A model generated the notes under the pieces. It was given only the letters and a program-made list of their open reading frames with translations. It was not told the origin of the DNA and did no database searches. 64,000 nt of DNA from Bacillota bacterium (GTDB lineage: Bacteria; Bacillota; Clostridia; Acetivibrionales; DTU013), in the NCBI GenBank assembly GCA_023426125.1, contig JAFABI010000055.1, positions 1 to 64,000 of the forward strand. Direction: 5' to 3'. Shown here piece after piece: positions 49,688 through 59,005 of the stretch (its first letter is position 1; the number at the start of each line of letters is the position of its first letter). Both the position numbers and the translations under genes were made by a program.

Positions 49688-50113
49688 ACAAAAATAATAT
49701 TGGCAGGCCATAATTTATTCCTCTGTCTCCATTTTTCTCGTATGTATTTTGCAGGCAGGCAGAGAGGCAGGAAGTCAATCTTATATAGGGCCGGTAGTCT
49801 GATCGAATCCAAAGTATGCTTGCTTCCTCATCTGACAAGAAGCTGGCAGATTCCAATTTATCGGTAAAGATAAAGAGCAGGATTGAAAGATAGGTATATA
49901 TTCCTGGCGGCCCATCAAATATCTACACTTGCCGCTTTTACCGGCTTTAGGTGAAAATGCCTCATTCCCAAAAGGCTTCTCGGAAATGAGGCATTTTTAT
50001 CCGTATTCAGTTTACCTTTTGGGCAGACTCTATCTCATCGTGAGCCACAATAGAGACAGACACAAATGGTGCGAGGAAAGGTATCTGCCCGCCTGCTCCA
50101 AAATATACTGCTT
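49688..50113. terminator. Gene-free stretch with a bidirectional hairpin terminator
   Basis: At 49957-50000, AATGCCTCATT pairs with AATGAGGCATT and is followed by TTT on both strands. It would end transcripts from either side. Nothing else is recognised in this 426-bp stretch. Confidence 0.6.
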
Positions 50114-50311
50114 TTACCAGAGCTCCATGCGGACTGTTTTGCACTTGGGGCATGCGAACAAATATGCCTCGTCAAGGCTGCCTTCCTTGTCTTTCCTGTG
50201 AAACGTATTGATAAGCTTTATGAAAGGTTCGTCTCCATCACTGATAAGCTTGTACTCCTTCGTGCTGTCGTCAGGCTCGTTATGTCTGTAGTTACATACT
50301 GCACATTTCAT
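50114..50311 (-). CDS. Small zinc-ribbon-like protein
   Basis: A 65-residue protein with two Cys pairs, CAVC near residue 3 and CPKC near residue 54, a spacing that would make a four-cysteine zinc knuckle. Between them is a charged region (DDSTKEYKLISDGDEPFIKL). AAAGGAG lies 10 bp before ATG 50311, so it is very likely translated. No function can be assigned; it may bind nucleic acid or protein. Confidence 0.7.
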   Translation of the reverse strand: MKCAVCNYRHNEPDDSTKEYKLISDGDEPFIKLINTFHRKDKEGSLDEAYLFACPKCKTVRMELW

Positions 50312-50670
50312 GATACATACTCCTTTCAGTCTATCCTATCTGCTTTATATTCTTGCTGCACCAATATCCTCTGCGTTATTACGACGGCTTCGGCCACCGC
50401 TTTTCCTATCTTATTTTATAGTTTCATTTCTTTAATTGCAAGTATGCATCCCAAATTTATCGCTATAAAAAAATATGGCCTATTGAATTTGCAGGGGGGC
50501 CATTGACCGTCCGCGCAGGGTGCCAAGAATCACTGGAGGCCGCATGGTATTTGTTTCTATGGATTAATTCCTCCGGACGCGCAATGCGCGCCTCTACGGG
50601 ATACTTATCAACAATCCTCTGCCGCTGCTTCCGCACTTCGAGAGTCGGAGAACCGTCCCTTGGCTCACTT
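50312..50670. repeat. Gene-free stretch with GC-rich repeat element (50491-50597)
   Basis: The element starts GCAGGGGGGCCATTGACCG and ends GCGCAATGCGCGCCTCTACG: a GGCC-type left arm and GCGC-type right arm around ~60 bp. A GAGAACCGTCCCTTGGCTCA fragment of the GGGGACGGTTC group follows at 50647. No gene is seen. Confidence 0.75.
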
Positions 50671-51603
50671 CTACCGGTCTTCCCTGAAATACGGCTCTCC
50701 CAGAGCTTTGGGAGGCGAATTCTCTTTCACCTTTCTCAAGGATATGAAAATGAGAACCAGGATTGTGACGACATAGGGCAGCATATCGATTAAAAACAGG
50801 GAAATTGGAATGTTGAATTTCTGAAGATAAAGCCCGGCCAGGCTCAAGGCGCCGAAGAAATAGGAACCCACCAGGGCCTTGTACGGATTCCAGGTGGCAA
50901 AAATAACCAGCGCTACCGCGATCCAGCCCCTGCCTGCCGTGATATTCTCCTGCCATGCCGGTACATAGACCAGGGTCAGGTAAGCTCCGCCCAGGCCGCA
51001 CAATGCGCCGCCCAGAAGTATATGCACGTATTTATAGAAAGAAATATTCACACCCGAGGCATCGGCTGCTCCGGGGTTTTCTCCCACCGTACGCAGGTTC
51101 AGGCCGATTTTGGTCTTATATAGGTAGATGCCCAGAAAAACCACCATCAGATAGCCCAGGTATACAAACCAGTCCTGCTGGAAAAAGATTTTTCCCAGAA
51201 CCGGGATATCGCCCAGAAGAGGAATTTTCGTACTGACGAACGCTGCCTTCACATCCTCCGGAACCAGCTTGCCTGCCAGCGATTTGCCCGCAAAACCGGC
51301 TACGCCGCTGCCGAATATGGTCAGGGAAAGCCCTGTGACTACCTGGTTCACCCGCAGGGTAACGGTGAGAAAAGCAAAGATCAATGCGCTCAAGGCCCCT
51401 GCCACAAAGGCTCCCAACAGCGCCAGGAAAGGGTTGTGCGTCACCATGCCGACGGAGAAGCCTGCAACGGCTCCGATCAACATCATGCCTTCCACGCCAA
51501 GGTTCAGATTTCCCACCTTTTCCGTGATAATCTCGCCCAGTGTGGCGAACAAAAGAGGCGTTCCCGCCTGAACCGCCGCCGTTAAAAAAGGCGTCCAATC
51601 CAT
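50671..51603 (-). CDS. Nucleoside ABC transporter permease 2 (NupQ/YufQ-like)
   Basis: A 310-residue permease of the BMP-associated branched-chain/ribose type, about nine transmembrane segments, with LFATLGEIITEKVGNLNLGV followed by EGMMLIGA, the family's N-terminal signature, and GENPGAADASGVNI in the ATPase-contact loop. It is the last gene of the operon, 1 bp after the upstream permease. It imports purine nucleosides. Confidence 0.93.
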   Translation of the reverse strand: MDWTPFLTAAVQAGTPLLFATLGEIITEKVGNLNLGVEGMMLIGAVAGFSVGMVTHNPFLALLGAFVAGALSALIFAFLTVTLRVNQVVTGLSLTIFGSGVAGFAGKSLAGKLVPEDVKAAFVSTKIPLLGDIPVLGKIFFQQDWFVYLGYLMVVFLGIYLYKTKIGLNLRTVGENPGAADASGVNISFYKYVHILLGGALCGLGGAYLTLVYVPAWQENITAGRGWIAVALVIFATWNPYKALVGSYFFGALSLAGLYLQKFNIPISLFLIDMLPYVVTILVLIFISLRKVKENSPPKALGEPYFREDR

Positions 51604-51604
51604 A

Positions 51605-52687
51605 TTAAACCGCCCCCTTTCCGTTAACAGCCGCCGGCTTCACGGCTTTGAAAGCCAGCCTGTATTGGATAAAAAATTCCGTGCCAAGCACAAAAAACAG
51701 GATCAGCCCCTGGATCAGCTGCGCAACCGCCGCCGGAATCTGAAAAGCCGTCTGAATATAGGACCCTCCCTGCAAAAGCACGGAAAACAGGAAGCATACC
51801 ACGAGGATCACCGGCGCGCTCAGCTGCCCCAGCCAGGTGGTGATGATTGCCGTATATCCGATGCCGGAAGTGATCTCTATGCCCAGTGTCTGGTTGACAC
51901 CCGAGGCCTGGATCATGCCTGCCAGACCGCAGAGGCCTCCGCCCAGCAGGATAGACATTATGATGATTTTCTTGATGTTCATCCCCGCATACCTGGCGGT
52001 GTTTTCACTTTCACCCACAACGGCAACCTCATAACCGCTTTTTGTATGTTTCATATAGATATGGATGACAACTACCAGCACAAGCATAATCAGCCACCCG
52101 GCATGTATCCCCAGGAGCTTTGGCATTATGCCGTTTTCCGAGAATTTTGCAATCAGGGGGAACCCTTTTACTTTCGGATCCTTCCACGGTCCGTATTGAA
52201 GATAGGTAACCCATTTGAGGGCGATGTAATTCATCATCAGTGTAAAAAGCGTCTCATTTGTCCCGAACTGAGCCTTGAAAAAGGCAGGGATCAAAGCCCA
52301 GGCCCCGCCTGCGACAAACCCTGCCACGGCCATGAGCAAAAGCATGAGAGGCTTGGGCAAGCCGGGATAGTTCAAAGCAAAATATGCGGCGGCAAAAGCT
52401 CCCATAAAAATCTGGCCTTCTGCGCCGATATTCCAGAATTTCATTTTGAAAGCGATACCTATCCCCAGTGAAGTAATAACCAAAGGTATGGTTTTGATGA
52501 TGGTTTCCTTGAACCTGTATAGCGTACCGAAGGCTCCTTCCACCATAGACGCATATACGGCGACGGGGTTATGCCCGAGTATCCGTATGAAAACGCCGGA
52601 AGCAACCAGGGCAGCCAGCACTGCGATGGTACGGTAGATGATTGTTTGTTTCCGCGTGAGACCTGTTCTTTTAACTATCCTGACCAT
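51605..52687 (-). CDS. Nucleoside ABC transporter permease 1 (NupP/YufP-like)
   Basis: A 360-residue permease with about ten transmembrane segments, family segment FGTLYRFKETIIKTIPLVIT and the loop VGESENTARYAGMNIKKIII. Its ATG (GGAGGTGCAAGGCA upstream) overlaps the ATPase gene by 17 bp. It forms the channel with the NupQ-like protein. Confidence 0.93.
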   Translation of the reverse strand: MVRIVKRTGLTRKQTIIYRTIAVLAALVASGVFIRILGHNPVAVYASMVEGAFGTLYRFKETIIKTIPLVITSLGIGIAFKMKFWNIGAEGQIFMGAFAAAYFALNYPGLPKPLMLLLMAVAGFVAGGAWALIPAFFKAQFGTNETLFTLMMNYIALKWVTYLQYGPWKDPKVKGFPLIAKFSENGIMPKLLGIHAGWLIMLVLVVVIHIYMKHTKSGYEVAVVGESENTARYAGMNIKKIIIMSILLGGGLCGLAGMIQASGVNQTLGIEITSGIGYTAIITTWLGQLSAPVILVVCFLFSVLLQGGSYIQTAFQIPAAVAQLIQGLILFFVLGTEFFIQYRLAFKAVKPAAVNGKGAV

Positions 52688-54215
52688 TGCCTTGCACCTC
52701 CCCGGCCTCCTGTAATGTTTCGCCCGCCATCATGAGCCCCAGCTGTTCTTTTGTCACACCGGAGGCGTCAACAATCCCCGTGGCTTTTCCGTCACACAGC
52801 ACCATGATCCTGTCGCACAAATCCATCAGCACGTCCAGATCTTCTCCGATGTAAAGTATGGCGACGCCCTTCTTTTTCTGCTGGTTCAGCAGGTCAAAAA
52901 TAGTGTATGTGGCGCCTATGTCCAGGCCTCTGACGGGATAAGCCGTGATCAGGAGCTTCGGGTTGGATTCGATCTCCCTTCCCAGAAGCACCTTTTGAAT
53001 ATTCCCTCCCGACAGTTGGCGTACCGGATGGTTTATCCCCGGCGTCACAATGTCCAGCTTTTTTATCAGCATTTCCGCCATATTCCTGGCAGGAGACCTG
53101 TCCAGCATGATGCCCCCGCTGTTCCGGTAGCTTTTCAGGATCAGGTTGTCCACCATGTCCATGGAAGCCACCAATCCCATGCCAAGCCTGTCTTCCGGAA
53201 TAAAACTCATGCTGATGCCCATTTTAATAATGTACCTCGGGTTCTTGCCGACGATATTTTCGTTTTCATAGAGGATTTCACCACCGGAGACCGGATAAAG
53301 TCCGGCGATGGCTTCGCACAACTCCTTCTGTCCGCTTCCGGCCACTCCCGCAACTCCCAGGATCTCCCCGGCGCTTAAGCTGAACGAAACCTTTGAGAGG
53401 GCCGGCGCCTTGTCTTCCGTCAGCGCCGACAGCTCTTTTATTTCAAGAATTGCCTTCTTATTTTCAATTTTGGGTCTTGCGATGCGGAAATCCAGCGTCC
53501 TGCCCACCATCATTTCGGTAAGCTGCCTGGCGTCCGTCGAGGCTCTGTCCACCGTCCCCACGGTTTCCCCTTTGCGCAGCACCGTGATCCGGTCGCTGAT
53601 CTCCATTACTTCCTGCAGCTTGTGGGTGATTATGATAACTGCGCAGCCTTCCTTTTTCATATTCCGCATAATGGAAAAAAGCATCTGTGTTTCCTGGGGT
53701 GTAAGCACCGCCGTAGGCTCGTCGAGGATGAGTATCCCCGCTCCCCTGTAGAGGACTTTCAGTATCTCTACATTCTGCTTCTCACTGACGGACATGTTGT
53801 AGACCTTTTTATCCGGATCCACATTCAGCCCGAATTTGGAGGATATATCCCTGATCCTGCCGGAGAGAGCCTTTTTCCCCAGAAAAAAATCGCCCTTTTG
53901 TCCGGCAATGATGTTCTCCATTGCAGTGAGAATCTCCACCAGCTTAAAGTGCTGGTGGATCATGCCGATCCCCATGCGGATGGAATCCCTGGGCGAATTA
54001 AAGGCGATTTGCCTACCTCCGATAAAAACAGAACCGCTGTCAGGGGTATAAATCCCTGACAGCACGTTCATAAGCGTACTTTTCCCTGAACCGTTTTCGC
54101 CTAGAAGAGCATGTATCTCTCCTTTGCGTACATCGAGACAGATATCCCTGTTGGCAACAACCGTCCCGAAGGTCTTGGTTATATTTTTAATTTCTACATA
54201 TGCCCGACTATCCAC
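52671..54215 (-). CDS. Nucleoside ABC transporter ATPase (NupO/YufO-like), duplicated domains
   Basis: A 514-residue protein of two fused ABC domains. Domain 1 (about 5-240): Walker A GENGSGKSTLM, signature MSVSEKQNVEIL, Walker B LILDEPTAVLTP. Domain 2 (about 255-500): a degenerate Walker A GVAGSGQKEL, signature LSGGNIQKVLLG, and TAYPVRGLDIGA in place of the usual DEP[TS]-R-G-[LI]-D-V-G. The second Walker B lacks the canonical Glu, as common in this family. The start is GTG 54215. Confidence 0.93.
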   Translation of the reverse strand: MDSRAYVEIKNITKTFGTVVANRDICLDVRKGEIHALLGENGSGKSTLMNVLSGIYTPDSGSVFIGGRQIAFNSPRDSIRMGIGMIHQHFKLVEILTAMENIIAGQKGDFFLGKKALSGRIRDISSKFGLNVDPDKKVYNMSVSEKQNVEILKVLYRGAGILILDEPTAVLTPQETQMLFSIMRNMKKEGCAVIIITHKLQEVMEISDRITVLRKGETVGTVDRASTDARQLTEMMVGRTLDFRIARPKIENKKAILEIKELSALTEDKAPALSKVSFSLSAGEILGVAGVAGSGQKELCEAIAGLYPVSGGEILYENENIVGKNPRYIIKMGISMSFIPEDRLGMGLVASMDMVDNLILKSYRNSGGIMLDRSPARNMAEMLIKKLDIVTPGINHPVRQLSGGNIQKVLLGREIESNPKLLITAYPVRGLDIGATYTIFDLLNQQKKKGVAILYIGEDLDVLMDLCDRIMVLCDGKATGIVDASGVTKEQLGLMMAGETLQEAGEVQGNGQDS

Positions 54216-54230
54216 AAAATCACCTATATT

Positions 54231-55418
54231 TTATTCTACTGTTACTGTTCCTTCCACACCCTGTACGAACCAATCCATCTCTCCTGCTATATACTCCTCG
54301 GAGAGCACTTCGCCGGCTTTGACCCTTTCCGCTCCGGACTGGTCTTTGATCGGTCCCGTAAATACCTTGAAGGAACCGTCTAGGATCTTTTTCTCCACCT
54401 CATCGATCTTTGCCTGCGCACCTTCGGGCGCCAGAGCGGTAAGCGGAGCAAGGTCAACCATACCGTCGGACAAACCGCCTGCATAGGCTTCCGATTTCCA
54501 GGTCCCATCGATCGCCTTCTGTACCTGGTCGACATAATAGGGACCCCAATTCCATATGGGAGCCGTCATATATGCTTTAGGAGCAGCATCAGGAATATCA
54601 AGGTCATAACCGATGACAAAAGCGCCCTTTTCCTGAGCCGCGATCTGAACCGCCGTTGAATCGTTGTGCAGTGTAAGTACATCGCAGCTCTCGCTCAAAA
54701 GTGCTTCCGCCGCTTCTTTTTCCTTGGTTACATCGATCCAGGTATTGGACCACCGGACAATAACCTTTGCATCCGGGTTAACCGACTGTACTCCGAGAGT
54801 GAATGCATTGATCCCGTTGAAAACTTCGGGAATGGGCATTGCCGCAACATAACCGATGATGTTTGCTTTGGTCTTCATCCCTGCTATGATGCCGGAGAGA
54901 TACCTTGACTCATACATTCTGCCGAAGTAATTCCCCATGTTGTCGGCAGTCAAATAGCCTGAGCAATGAAGGAATTTGACATCAGGGTTTTCCTTAGCCA
55001 CTTCCGCCGTAGGGTCCATATAACCGAAGCTGGTGGTGAAAATAACTTTGCAGCCTTGATCGACAAGCTCCATGATTGACTTCTTTGATTCTGCCCCCTC
55101 AGGAACTATTTCCTTATAAAAGGTGGTTACTCCAAGCTGTTCCTCCAGATACTTCCTGCCGTTGTCATGGGACTGGGTCCAACCGCCGTCGTTTACAGGT
55201 CCGACATAAATGAAACCGACCTTGAATTCCTTGTTGTCCGCTTTGGTTTCGGCAGCCGTAGTTTCACCAGCTGTAGTTCCGCCCGCCGTGGTTCCGGCCG
55301 TTGTGGTTTCACTGCTTCCAGCCTTATCGCCACAGCCTGTGAGCAGTGCGGCAAAAGCAAATACCAGTACCAGTGCCATTGAAATAATTCTCTTTTGTGT
55401 TTTTGTTCCTCTTTGCAT
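54231..55418 (-). CDS. BMP-family nucleoside-binding lipoprotein
   Basis: A 395-residue lipoprotein: basic start MQRGTKTQKR, hydrophobic core, lipobox LLTGC, then a Thr/Ala-rich linker with repeated TTAG motifs, then the BMP domain (FKVGFIYVGPVNDGGWTQSH, VIFTTSFGYMDP, FLHCSGY, ESRYLSGIIAGM, SDGMVDLAPL). ATG 55418 follows AGAGGAAC; the frame extends to 55508 only through repeat sequence. It captures purine nucleosides and hands them to the permeases. It is the first gene of the operon. Confidence 0.94.
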   Translation of the reverse strand: MQRGTKTQKRIISMALVLVFAFAALLTGCGDKAGSSETTTAGTTAGGTTAGETTAAETKADNKEFKVGFIYVGPVNDGGWTQSHDNGRKYLEEQLGVTTFYKEIVPEGAESKKSIMELVDQGCKVIFTTSFGYMDPTAEVAKENPDVKFLHCSGYLTADNMGNYFGRMYESRYLSGIIAGMKTKANIIGYVAAMPIPEVFNGINAFTLGVQSVNPDAKVIVRWSNTWIDVTKEKEAAEALLSESCDVLTLHNDSTAVQIAAQEKGAFVIGYDLDIPDAAPKAYMTAPIWNWGPYYVDQVQKAIDGTWKSEAYAGGLSDGMVDLAPLTALAPEGAQAKIDEVEKKILDGSFKVFTGPIKDQSGAERVKAGEVLSEEYIAGEMDWFVQGVEGTVTVE

Positions 55419-55457
55419 CTTTGTTCCTCTCTTCCCTATGGTTTTATTTTTATATAA

Positions 55458-55538
55458 TGTAGGGGCGACCATTGGACGTCCGGTATTTTTACTACCATAG
55501 ATTTGCATTTATTCGGACGCGCAATGCGCGCTCCTACA
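55458..55538. repeat. GC-rich palindromic repeat element, copy 7
   Basis: TGTAGGGGCGACCATTGGAC left and GCGCGCTCCTACA right, inserted directly upstream of the binding-protein gene and at the left edge of the xpt tail duplication. Confidence 0.85.
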
Positions 55539-55636
55539 CTTTTTCATACTTAACCACATTACCTGAATACGATCCTGCCTTCGCTCATGGATTTCACAAT
55601 TGCAAGAGATTCCATCCTTCGGACGCCCAATACGCG
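55531..55636 (-). pseudogene. Tandem duplicate of the xpt 3' end
   Basis: A ~90-bp segment (55531-55618) is a diverged copy of 55637-55722, which includes the end of xpt. On the minus strand it encodes ESLAIVKSMSEGRIVFR and a stop, against ESLAIVESMSEGRIVFG and a stop in the real gene. The 106-bp unit also carries half a GC-rich repeat (TCGGACGCCCAATACGCGCT at 55619). It is not translated as part of xpt, whose own stop comes first. Confidence 0.8.
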
Positions 55637-55664
55637 CTCCTACACTTTTTCATACTTATTTGCA

Positions 55665-56234
55665 TCACCCGAATACTATCCTGCCCTCACTCATGGATTC
55701 CACAATTGCAAGAGACTCCACCCTTATCCCCGCATTCCGGAGAATTCTGCCGCCGTCCTGAAAGCCTTTCTCAATGACGATCCCTACGCCTTCAAGCACA
55801 GCTCCGGCCTGGTCGATAATATCCTTGAGCCCGAGCACGGCTTTCCCGTTTGCCAGGAAATCATCAAGTATCAGTATCCGGTCTCCGGCTCCGATAAACT
55901 TTTTTGAAATTCTGATTTTATACCCTTTGTTTTTTGTAAAGGAAAATACTTCGCTCTCATAGGTATCAACATCCATATTTTTCGCCTCGGTCTTTTTGGC
56001 AAAAACAACGGGAACGTTGAAAGAAAGAGCCGCCATGCAGGCTACTGCGATTCCCGAGGCTTCAATTGTCAGTATTTTTGTTATTTTTTTATCTTCAAAT
56101 CTTTTTTTAAATTCTTTTCCGATTTCGTTCAACAGTCCTACGTCCAGCTGGTGGTTCAGGAAGCTGTCCACCTTTAAAACGTCCGTACCTGCAACCCTGC
56201 CATCCTTCAAAATCCTTTGCTTCAAAAGCTCCAT
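55665..56234 (-). CDS. xpt: Xanthine phosphoribosyltransferase
   Basis: A 189-residue enzyme converting xanthine and PRPP to XMP: ILTIEASGIAVACMAALSFN, VVFAKKTEAKNMDVDTYESE and the PRPP loop ILILDDFLANGKAVLGL, the standard Xpt signature. ATG 56234 has AAAGGAC upstream. It lies upstream of, and on the same strand as, the nucleoside importer, giving a purine-salvage locus. I see no purine riboswitch in its leader, although xpt genes often have one. Confidence 0.96.
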   Translation of the reverse strand: MELLKQRILKDGRVAGTDVLKVDSFLNHQLDVGLLNEIGKEFKKRFEDKKITKILTIEASGIAVACMAALSFNVPVVFAKKTEAKNMDVDTYESEVFSFTKNKGYKIRISKKFIGAGDRILILDDFLANGKAVLGLKDIIDQAGAVLEGVGIVIEKGFQDGGRILRNAGIRVESLAIVESMSEGRIVFG

Positions 56235-56569
56235 GGGTAAGGCTTGTCCTTTCGAAAATGAAGTCGACTATTTTAATAATATATCCTAACGTGTCCTAAA
56301 AAGCAATAAGCATGTTTCACAAAAACCCATCCTCGGACAATATTTTTTTCAGTATGAAGTTTCATGTATTGTATTGGAGCATTATGGCAGGATATAATGT
56401 AAAGGGACACACCCACATGAAATATTCCATTAGGGTCAAGCCTTGAAGGATTTGTTACGGGTCTGGGGAATGTCCCTTTTTGAATGAATAATGTGTTACC
56501 GAAAACGCCAAGAGCGTTAAACGGCAGAAGGAACCAGAGAAAACAGGCAATATGGGAGATCGATGGATT
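56235..56569. repeat. Gene-free region with GGGACACACC hairpin
   Basis: AAAGGGACACACCC (56401) and GGAATGTCCCTTTTT (56469) bracket ~80 bp, another member of the GGGGACA hairpin group. The divergent promoters of xpt and the FAD protein must lie here but are not obvious. Confidence 0.5.
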
Positions 56570-57979
56570 ATGAAAAACAATATCCGGGACGTAGCAATCA
56601 TTGGCAGCGGGACATCGGGAATTTTTGCCGGCTATGAGCTTTCCGAAAAGAATCCGGCGCTGGACATCGTCATGCTGGAACAGGGCTGCGATATTAAAGG
56701 CAGAAAATGTCCCACCATCGCCAACAGAAAGCTTAACTGCCTCCGCTGCAAATCCTGCGGGATTATGCACGGTTTTGGCGGCGCAGGCGCGTATTCCGAC
56801 GGGAAATTCAATTTTACCACCCAGTTCGGCGGATGGCTGAATGAATACCTGGAAGACCGGCATGTCATGGAGCTGCTTGAGTATGTGGACAGCATCAACG
56901 TAAAATTCGGAGCTACCACCGAGCGCTATACCACGGAGAGTGAAGAAGCCTCAAAAATAGAGAAAAAGGCTTTGCAAAACGACCTGCACCTGCTGCATGC
57001 TTCCGTGAAGCATCTTGGGACGGAAAACAACCTGAAAATACTAACAAGGCTGTATGAGCACCTGGACAAGCGAATGGAAATCCGCTGTAACACCGAGGTG
57101 AAGCAAATCGTTCCGGAAGACGGCTTTTACCGTCTTGAGCTGGCCAATGGCGAAAACCTTCATTGCCGCTATCTTATCGCCGCGCCCGGAAGGTCCGGCG
57201 CCGAATGGTTTTCCCAGCAGTGCAGGAAGCTGGATCTGAACCTGATAAACAACCAGGTGGATATCGGCGTCCGGGTAGAACTGCCCGCCAAAGTCTTTGA
57301 ACATATTACCGATGTAGTTTATGAATCGAAGCTCATGTATAGGACAAAGCAATATGGAGATATTGTCCGGACCTTTTGCATGAATCCTTATGGACATATT
57401 GTTTCTGAAAATGTAGACGGCATTATCACGGTAAATGGCCACAGCTATACCGATCCGGCGCTGAGGAGCGCTAACACCAATTTTGCCCTGCTGGTCAGCA
57501 ACCGGTTCACGCAGCCTTTCAACGAGCCCTACCAGTACGGCAAAAGGATTGCATCGCTTTCAAACATGCTTGGAGGCGGAGTCCTGGTCCAAAGGTTCGG
57601 CGATCTGATCAAAGGGATCAGAACCAACGAGCACCGGCTGGGCCAGAGCTTTACCAGGCCTACGATGAAAGCTACCCCCGGCGATCTGAGTCTGGTGCTT
57701 ACAAAGCGGCATCTGGACAATATCATCGAAATGATCTACGCACTGGACAAGATAGCTCCGGGAACTGCCAACTACGACACCCTGCTTTATGGCGTGGAAG
57801 TCAAATTCTACAGCTCCCGCCTGGAATTGAGCAACGAGCTTGAGACAAAGCTTCCCAACATGTTTGCCGTCGGCGACGGCGCCGGTATCACCAGAGGGCT
57901 GTCCCAGGCAAGCGCCAGCGGCGTTCTTGTGGCACGTACCATCCTGGACAGGATGCAAAAGGCAGGATCCGCGCTTTAA
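56570..57979 (+). CDS. FAD-dependent oxidoreductase (COG2509-like)
   Basis: A 469-residue flavoprotein: dinucleotide motif VAIIGSGTSGIFAGYELSEK, then MLEQGCDIKGRKCP and a conserved cysteine cluster (CPTIANRKLNCLRCKSCGIM), GFGGAGAYSDGKFN, and a C-terminal FAD motif MFAVGDGAGITRGLSQASAS. Proteins of this kind are annotated as uncharacterised FAD-dependent dehydrogenases. The Cys cluster suggests a metal or Fe-S site. ATG 56570 gives the usual short N-terminus; ATG 56552 is an alternative. It appears monocistronic. Confidence 0.88.
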   Translation: MKNNIRDVAIIGSGTSGIFAGYELSEKNPALDIVMLEQGCDIKGRKCPTIANRKLNCLRCKSCGIMHGFGGAGAYSDGKFNFTTQFGGWLNEYLEDRHVMELLEYVDSINVKFGATTERYTTESEEASKIEKKALQNDLHLLHASVKHLGTENNLKILTRLYEHLDKRMEIRCNTEVKQIVPEDGFYRLELANGENLHCRYLIAAPGRSGAEWFSQQCRKLDLNLINNQVDIGVRVELPAKVFEHITDVVYESKLMYRTKQYGDIVRTFCMNPYGHIVSENVDGIITVNGHSYTDPALRSANTNFALLVSNRFTQPFNEPYQYGKRIASLSNMLGGGVLVQRFGDLIKGIRTNEHRLGQSFTRPTMKATPGDLSLVLTKRHLDNIIEMIYALDKIAPGTANYDTLLYGVEVKFYSSRLELSNELETKLPNMFAVGDGAGITRGLSQASASGVLVARTILDRMQKAGSAL

Positions 57980-58042
57980 GCCGCCGGTCGCCCATACGAT
58001 ATATGTATCAGTTGTTTTTTGAAGCAGCAGAAATTCATGATC

Positions 58043-58122
58043 GCATGTCACAGGGGACAGGTACATTGACATATGCGACAGGGGCCGTTTCTCTGTCGCA
58101 GAGAGTTCATCCCCTGTCGCAG
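58043..58122. repeat. TGCGACAGGGG-type repeat cluster
   Basis: ATGTCACAGGGGACAGG, TGCGACAGGGGCCG, CTGTCGCAGAGAG and CCCCTGTCGCAG in 80 bp form overlapping inverted repeats between the convergent FAD and thiT genes. Confidence 0.65.
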
Positions 58123-58136
58123 TTTCGTCTTTAGGC

Positions 58137-58667
58137 TTACACCCGCTTTGGTTCGGGCAATCTTGCATACTTGATGATCAAAGTCACAAGGATGAAGGAA
58201 ATTATGCATTCCGGAAGCAGGTAGGTGCCGTTATAAAGTATGGAATAAAGCAACGGGCTCTGTCCCTCGGGCGCATAGCTGGCAAATACAACGACTCCCG
58301 AAAGGACATGACATGCAAACCTCCCGAAGATACCAATGACAGTACCTGCAAGCATTCCTGCAATTTTCTTTCCGAAAAATCCGGCCAGACCGATCATTCC
58401 ATATGCCACCGGATAATCAAACAGCAGTGACACCGGATGAAAGGTATATTTCGTGCCGAGGATGAAATCCATGATTCCCGCAACAGCACATACAAATACG
58501 CCTCTTAGCCCGCCCCATCTGAATGAGAATACCAGCAGCGGGACCATAGCGCCGGCTGTAATCGACCCACCCATAGGCATTTCAAAGACCTTTACCTGCT
58601 TTAATATCAGAAACAGTGCAATAACAATCCCTGCTTCCGCAAGCATCCAGGTATTAAACTTCTTCAT
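58137..58667 (-). CDS. thiT: Thiamine ECF transporter S component ThiT
   Basis: A 176-residue S component with six transmembrane segments. Hallmarks are the N-terminal TWMLAEAGIVIALFLILKQV, VFEMPMGGSITAGAMVPLLV, and the thiamine-pocket region FRWGGLRGVFVCAVAGIMDF, then YTFHPVSLLFDYPVAYG. It binds thiamine and uses a shared ECF energising module not seen in the window. ATG 58667 follows GGGAGGCGG. It is controlled by the TPP riboswitch upstream. Confidence 0.95.
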   Translation of the reverse strand: MKKFNTWMLAEAGIVIALFLILKQVKVFEMPMGGSITAGAMVPLLVFSFRWGGLRGVFVCAVAGIMDFILGTKYTFHPVSLLFDYPVAYGMIGLAGFFGKKIAGMLAGTVIGIFGRFACHVLSGVVVFASYAPEGQSPLLYSILYNGTYLLPECIISFILVTLIIKYARLPEPKRV

Positions 58668-58763
58668 TTTACCGCCTCCCAAAATTAATTCTTTTCAACC
58701 TGTTAAAATGGGGAGCGCCGTTCGGGCACTTGCTTCTTTAGAGATCAGGTGGTCATTATACGC

Positions 58764-58807
58764 TAAAAAACCCTTTTACCTGATAAAGATAAAAGGGGTT
58801 TTTCCGC
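58764..58807 (-). terminator. Riboswitch-controlled terminator of thiT
   Basis: On the minus strand AAAACCCCTTTTATC pairs with GGTAAAAGGGTTTTTT, a strong hairpin ending in six Ts between the TPP aptamer and the thiT start. Confidence 0.88.
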
Positions 58808-58828
58808 AACATAAATATTAGCAAAATA

Positions 58829-58911
58829 CTCCCTCCGCCGGCATTATCCGTCTCAGGTTATATGGGTCGGGACGTTTCATGTCCCCTCTCAGCCGAATCC
58901 TCAGCTCCCCA
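58829..58911 (-). promoter_or_regulatory. TPP riboswitch (THI box)
   Basis: The minus strand carries the conserved blocks GGGGAGCTGAGGATTCGGCTGAGA (in part: CTGAGA within the pyrimidine-sensing arm), GGGACATGAAACGTCCC as the variable stem, and ACCTGAGACGGATAATGCCGGCGGAGGGAG (in part: ACCTGA and GATAATGCC, G-GAGGGAG end). TPP binding should favour the terminator at 58764-58807 and switch thiT off. Confidence 0.96.
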
Positions 58912-58933
58912 GATTATGTTCAGTTGTGCTTTA

Positions 58934-58962
58934 ATCATAGTGCAAATCGCTTAATGTGTCAA
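58934..58962 (-). promoter_or_regulatory. Promoter of the thiT leader
   Basis: TTGACA (58962-58957), a 17-bp spacer and TATGAT (58939-58934) on the minus strand, starting transcription about 15-20 bp before the aptamer. Confidence 0.82.
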
Positions 58963-59005
58963 TAGACTTTTTGGGTCTTTCCAATTCGTGATATGAAATT
59001 ATCAT

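Noticed and set aside
56235..56400. Possible purine riboswitch before xpt
   Set aside because: Searched the leader for the paired-loop and GTTTCTACC-like core blocks of the purine aptamer; not present.
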